Part shown: positions 58,583 to 64,000 of the stretch, piece by piece | Layout of the letters: each line of letters starts with the position of its first letter | Numbering within the stretch: the first letter of the stretch is position 1 | DNA from: Paragonimus westermani | Taxonomy: Eukaryota > Platyhelminthes > Trematoda > Plagiorchiida > Troglotrematidae | DNA: 64,000 nt | Direction of reading: 5' to 3' | NCBI GenBank assembly: GCA_008508345.1 | Contig: QNGE01001286.1 | Location: 69,420-133,419 of the forward strand | Position numbers and translations under genes: made by a program | The notes under the pieces: generated by a model | What the model was told of the DNA's origin: nothing | What the model saw: only the letters and a program-made list of their open reading frames with translations | The model's database searches: none

Positions 58583-61500
58583 TCGTCATATAGAAAAATT
58601 ATTCCATTTTGTTAACGTCATTTATATTAACAAACTGAAACGTTGTTACCGGATTTTACCAAGCAGTAATTCGGTTTGAACCTCCACAAAATATGTGAGG
58701 TATCTGCTGGTTTTACAATATATATTTTACAATATCTCATAGTGTTCGCAGTGCATATTTTCTTACTTCTTATATAGAAACAGTTTTACAGTTCACATTT
58801 TGGACTGGTATACAGTTTACACCACTTATGTGCGAAAGGTTCCGTAGAATGTTTTTATTCTGGTATTCCAGTGAAAGTTTAACTGCACACTGCTTCAATG
58901 TGACGGATTACTCTCGTATTGGCTGAACTCTAGTTCACATGTTTCTAACCCGAGAATGTTGACGATACTTCATGTTTTCCGAAATTGGATTACGGCATTA
59001 GAAATATTGTTCCCATCGGTTTTTGGTACCCTCACAGTATTCAGTAGTTTTCAGAGATGGCACGATAGCCGTAATTTTTTCTCGGATCAAAATTGCTACT
59101 TGAAGGTGAATAGTCTGGGATTCTGCCTGGAAGCACATGAACCCTGATATAAACTATCCCTTATTCCAAATGAGGGCTGCATCATAGTAATCATAAGTGA
59201 GCTCTCTTAAGAGCCTGTTGAAACCTTTTAAAGTTAATTGACCGAAAAGCCCACTAGTATTCAAAACGCACACAATGTTCAAAGAGTAAAGTTCTTCAAG
59301 TTCTAGATAATGTAGCATTGTCGCTGCCATTTGCCACCAAAAATTCCCTTTATGTGATCCAGAGATCACAACTTCCAGCAGGCGCCCTCATTTTGGTTGT
59401 CAGTATGCTCGTCTACACAGAATTACCGGATTGACCGCAGGGTTGACCCTCCTCATGCTTTCGGTATAATCTACACAGTTTCAGTTTGACCAATGTTTGC
59501 GTCTGTTTTGATGGCAAACCAGGTTACGTCGTCAATAACCAGCCAATTCAGTAATTACTTATCAAGATGAGTGAAAATTTCAACGATCAATTCCAAAATG
59601 TAATATAGCATTCCTAATTAAGAACGCTATGGTTATAATGTAGTATGTTCGGTTATTAAGTGCGTGTGAATATGTTCTTAAAACACGTAATACGGACAAA
59701 CAAAGAACATAAAAAAACTGGAGATAACTAAAGTTTCTCTGTTATTGTTATGTGTTTTCGGAGTGATCCAAACTGTGCCAATTTAACTCACGCGGTGAAA
59801 CCTACAGTAGGAACGAAACATCCGAGTGAAGTAGGAAATGTGTCAGAGTTTATGCTGACAAACGTTCTACTCCAGTCAAGTGAGTGAAAGTTCATTTCAC
59901 AGTGTTGAGGTACTAGTGAGAGTGTCTAATCGTTGCGTACGTTATGTCAAGGGTACACTCTGGGTTATCCATTTCTCGACTACTGAGGCTCACGGGTGCT
60001 CGAAGACTGGATTCTGTTTGAAGCCTTTGTGATGATCAGCTTAACAGGGTGTTATAAATCAAACACAATGCTTTTGTTTCCACTTACCAAGGCTCTGTGC
60101 TTGTAATGTCCACTTTTTCAAGCCCACCGTAGGTGTACAACGATATCTGGGAAACCACATTCACCACCTTAACATGAGATTGACTTACGGAATGGAAATA
60201 CTGCTACACGTGAAACTGTTAGCAAGCCATTTTAGAATAAGAAATCTGTGACAGCTGTTAACATTACCAGTATTGAGAACAATATGAAAAATTTCAATTA
60301 CCGGACTTCACTGCGCTATGTATACGCTGCTGAGTTATACAAAGATATGTTAATTCGCAAATTAGCGTAAGGTGTGGATTTGGAAATCCTGGACTAAACA
60401 TGGGACCTGTGTAGGCGTTCTATTATTGTTTGCATAAACGCAGCAGGGCAGAAAAATAGTAGTTAGGTTGGGTCATTCATCATCTACAATCCCACATCAA
60501 TTGCATTTCCTGCAGAAAAATGTCTCCAGTTATGAGCAACGTACTGAGGGACTGTTAAGTAGGGTGTTTCACATGTGTATTTGATATATTCCGATTAAAT
60601 ATATTCCGATATATAACTAAAGCTGAACAGTGAGACAGATTTTAAGGCTAAAATCAATGTACAGAAGAATGTAAATTCAACGGAACTCAAGATTTTTACA
60701 CAGTATGATGCAAACAACGTGGCAGACGAGGGTTGTTTCAATACCCATCACTATTATGCTACAACAAGACAAGCCTATAAAGAGGCGACTGTGCAAATGG
60801 GTCTACACAACTACACAAGTGGAGTATATAGGAGGATGGTAGCCAAAATCAGGAGTAGTGCGGATCACAGTTTAATGGAGGATGGTGGGAGTGCTAGTGA
60901 GTGGATTAAAGTGACACATATGCTTGCTAAGAGGCACGCGTTTGTCGGCATCAAGCACCTCAGGCTTGTTTGGGTTTCAAGTGACTGTTGAATAACGGCT
61001 GTTTGCATTTCGTTCGTTAAAACGCAACATACCCGAACAGAACATAGTCCAGCATATATCAGCTAGGCCCACAATAACGGGTTGTTCAACGGAATTCTGA
61101 TCCTTTCGACTATTGCCAGAATTCGGCATTCCACTGTTTCCACTTTAACGGTCGGGATATTGTAGATCAGTTCCAACGCAATAAACAGATCGACAGCGTG
61201 ACTCCAACCACTCAACGTTTTGTAAATTTTGCGTTTTTACGAGCAGAACTGAATATAAGAAAAAGTCCCCTAAATTGGCGTGTTTCTCGAACACATCTAT
61301 TGCACTACATTCAATTATTGTATCCATAAACAGTTCTATCGGAAAGAGCCCTTTAAGTGTCTCCAATTCGTTGTAAGAATTATCAAACTCACGTCTAGTT
61401 AATTGCACCTGATTCGTTTATTATGTCCACTACTGGCCGGTGCCTTCCAGTTTTTATCAGCCCCATCCGAACCGATCGGTTTTTTCATAACTTTCACAAC

Positions 61501-62326
61501 GGATATCAACCGCCTCCACTTATTGCGTTCACATTAGGTGGGCGTTATGATCCCAGCTGAGGCGTGCACGTAACAGTGGGCATTCACATGGGGCCGAAAA
61601 TAGCAGAGGTTTCACACTAAAATCGAGTAGCGCCTGAACAGACGTTTCGGCAGAATCAGTAGCGCTACACTAAATTAAAGCATAACTGGGTAAATTGACA
61701 GGTCCAGTACACCTTGCTGACAGTTATTTTGCTCAAGGGTGACTTAAAAACAAGTCATGCGCATAGTGACAAGATCGTCTGTAATGTTTTTAACAGTGGT
61801 GATAGTAAATTAGCTGATGGATATCGTAGATTGTAATCTGTTGACAGGAAATGACGGATTTCAAAATCTGAACATTCTAGACACATTACGATAGCTCAGT
61901 AGGTCTAAGGACTTAAGCATCGTTGTTGTACTGAAGTTGACATACCTGGGAAAATCTTGACTAGGCAGGTCTCGAGTATCTCATGTGGAAATACGGTTGT
62001 CTTCAGAGAACAATGAAAGAATACTTCTCCGGCGAAGACACCTTAGTGTACTCTGCTTTTCATGGATTGACATAGCATTAATCAGATTTTAATTGTTTCG
62101 GTGGATTGACGGCACTCACAAGTGATTTTCTGTCGGTATTAGGGGCTGCGCAATACAGTCATCAGAATTCAGGTTATCCTCACCTTTGAGATGTACCCAG
62201 TTAGACGTAGAGAAGTGAACTGAGTGAACGAAAATATGTTGGTTAGCACTTTTCAGTTAGCCTTTAAGACGCCGTGTTATTGTGGAAGTATGTTGAAACA
62301 GTCGATCTCTGTCTTCATGGTTTCAG
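58583..62326. other. 3.7 kb, no firm gene
   Basis: Contains repeat C at 60860-60995, short tandem ATATATTCCGAT units near 60585-60612, and one weak exon-like segment at 59038-59105 (acceptor GGTACCCTCACAG, donor AAG|GTGAAT, reading FSSFQRWHDSRNFFSDQNCY LK). The last has no partner exon of fitting phase. Confidence 0.45.
60860..60995 (+). repeat. Dispersed repeat C, partial copy (first half)
   Basis: GCGGATCACAGTTTAATGGA, GGTGGGAGTG, GTCGGCATCAAG and GGGTTTCAAGTGACTGTTGA align in order with 36546-36681. It accounts for the 90-codon frame at 60719-60991. Confidence 0.55.
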
Positions 62327-62445
62327 TGCACACTTGGATGACATAAAATCCAAGGATGATTGTTTTTTTCACGAGAAAATCCTGCTAGAAGAAACGAGTA
62401 GGTATATCATTCATGAAGACGGAGGCATCCACTGGTTTAATGAAG
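62327..62445 (+). CDS. Candidate internal exon, unknown protein
   Basis: Acceptor CTTCATGGTTTCAG and donor GAAG|GTAAGA, a strong match to consensus. The 119-nt exon enters with one base and leaves with one, reading AHLDDIKSKDDCFFHEKILL then EETSRYIIHEDGGIHWFNE. The composition is acidic and protein-like. Neighbouring exons were not found, and the next would lie past 62446 or outside the window. Confidence 0.45.
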
Positions 62446-63029
62446 GTAAGAGTACATGTATCCTCAAACGCACTGGAGACCATCTTCGATTTTCGATCTA
62501 ACGTGTTCATAATGTAAAAGCCATTTTTCATTATCTTGAAAATATTGTTCCACAGTTGTGTGTATACAGTATAGTTTTTATGATGTTGAGTTATTACGCA
62601 AAACTTATTTGACATTTTTTCTTATGATATCACCTTAATTTTAAACGACAGTACATTTGGTTTTATCCGTACATAAAAAAAGATTATACCGAATAAATGG
62701 GGCGCTTTTAAACGGCTAAAGTACAACTGTTTCAAAGTGAGTTGCGTTCGCGAAACCTGCTCAAAACCAGTCGGGCACGCCGAATGTAGTATATTGTGAA
62801 CCGGGTGTACATTCTTAGTCAACAGAAGTTTTTGTTGCTCGTCATGTACCGTCATGTACTCGAACGGTGTGCAAAACTGTCAGGAGAGTGGGAATCAATC
62901 ATTTCGATGCCAGGAATCCCAGAGTTTCATTTAGACATGTCGGCTATTATCGAGCGGGCAGAGTACCATTAGGCACAAACAACCGCCACGAACAGTTAAT
63001 TTAATGATATGCAAGCAAACAGAATAAGG
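62446..63029. other. No feature seen
   Basis: Non-coding in appearance. A 9-base unit GTCATGTAC is repeated once near 62842-62860. Confidence 0.5.
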
Positions 63030-63165
63030 ATTACTGATGAGTAGTCGGGGATTTGGTTTATTTTTAAGTTGGCTGGGAAGTCTATCTGAATGCGAAGGCT
63101 GCGATCAGATGTGAATGATGGTCAACTTGAGAATAAAAACAAATCCCTGACTACTCATCAGTGAT
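63030..63165. mobile_element. 136-bp foldback element containing repeat B
   Basis: Arms 63030-63055 (ATTACTGATGAGTAGTCGGG GATTTG) and 63140-63165 are inverted copies, 24 of 26 matching. The interior holds the repeat-B core ATGCGAAGGCTGCGATCAGA also found near 8690. The shape suggests a tiny non-autonomous DNA element or a snapped-back repeat. Confidence 0.6.
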
Positions 63166-64000
63166 CTAAAATATCGCCTTGCAGGTTTAATGAGATCAGT
63201 GATTTCGACCTGTCTCGGAAGTCCTAATCGCGGGGTTATCGAATGGAGTTAACAGGCAGTAACTGTGTCTCCTCTCGAGACGATCGGGCAACCTGATCAT
63301 TGCTCACAAGCGAGAGTGGTTGAGCGTTCAGATTTGATGNNNNTTGCCTGCTTCTGGTCATGCGGTAGAGTAGTCAGGGTGCCCATCATTATAACCGAAA
63401 CCTGGGACGCTGGGTGTACTTTTTAATTCGTTCAAAAATACCCACTGAATTCATGAGAACGACAGAGTAAGGCAAAAGACCAGTTTTCTGTGTTTGATCA
63501 ACGGACTGGCTGCAACAATAAATATGAAAACAGAAACCAGGGTAAGTCAGAAAAACGGTCAGTATGGGTCATGGACGGTGTGTTTGTTATCAGTTACGCA
63601 GTCACTTTTCCAAAACGTGGGCTTGATCGTGGGTCAGGGAGGGGGGTAAGCGTATGCACGAACTTCTGACAATAATGGTTGATTAAAGTTTCTGGACGTC
63701 GGCATATTAAGAAGAGAGGACGGTTCAGTCGGACGAACTGTGTCCAGGAAACAGACTTGGAGTTGTCAGTACATTCACTTTGAGAGTTTCGTTCCGCTAA
63801 ATCAAAAGCGAGACTGCATAAGGTACCTGACGGGTACGGCGTTAAAGATCTGCACCTCTGACAATTTGCAAGTTGAGCCAAACTTTCTACAAGCATTGTT
63901 CATGCAGAATGGCTACCCAATGCCTTTCATTCAGGAGGTGATACAGGAGGTAGGGTTAAAAGTTGAGACACCCTCTGTGAATAAGAGACTTGCGTTTATT
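63166..64000. other. No supported gene; 4-N gap
   Basis: A four-base N run lies at 63340-63343. A 100-codon frame on the - strand (63594-63896) has no recognisable domain. Confidence 0.45.

Noticed and set aside
60719..60991. 90-codon + strand frame
   Set aside because: The second half is repeat C, and the copy at 36546 does not keep the frame.
1..64000. Bacterial or phage defence genes, CRISPR arrays, operons
   Set aside because: Gene structure is eukaryotic throughout; no regularly spaced repeats or closely packed long frames exist.

Overview
The window looks like a fragment of an animal nuclear genome. It has a multi-exon gene with introns of up to 5.9 kb, spliceosomal GT-AG sites, one GC-AG intron, tRNA-derived SINE copies, a Tc1/IS630-type transposase gene and Penelope-like (PLE) reverse transcriptase remnants. 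No bacterial operon, ribosome binding site, CRISPR array or bacterial IS element was seen. A parasitic flatworm, probably a trematode, fits the mix of a propionyl-CoA synthetase, PLEs and tRNA-SINEs, but no single base pattern proves it. That assignment is inference.

Layout. (1) 1-15220, + strand: the 3' part of an ACSS3-type (mitochondrial propionyl/short-chain acyl-CoA synthetase) gene. Five exons join with perfect phase: 977-1164, 3496-4047, 9950-10136, 10596-10807 and 15131-15220. Its 5' exons lie before the window. The introns hold SINE copies and other repeats. (2) 15221-24628: a transposon-rich stretch with a 238-bp foldback (MITE-like) element at 19286-19523, an intact 357-residue DD35E transposase gene on the - strand (20241-21314), a 31-bp direct repeat around both, and a PLE reverse transcriptase fragment bounded by 73-bp inverted repeats around a 473-base N gap. 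(3) 24629-40993: mostly featureless non-coding DNA, with one good candidate terminal exon (34682-34805), a hairpin and dispersed repeats. (4) 40994-44536: two copies of a 1,771-bp block differing at one base and separated by one N, very probably an assembly artefact, each with a decayed PLE fragment on the - strand. (5) 46111-62445: several candidate exons on the + strand. The best are a phase-consistent pair (46111-46236 and 47154-47377) and a phase-consistent trio (57909-58172, 58265-58354, 58466-58582) that contains one in-frame TGA. None of these products was recognised.

The only gene whose function can be named with confidence is the ACSS3-like synthetase. It activates propionate (and similar short acids) to the CoA ester with ATP. 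Trematodes make and excrete propionate, so the enzyme would sit next to their main mitochondrial fermentation route. The rest is mobile-element debris, unassigned exons and assembly scars. I did not find a convincing new multi-gene system. The points most worth checking are the GC-AG intron, the transposase with its foldback neighbour and flanking repeat, the inverted PLE structure, the single-N duplications and the unassigned exons.
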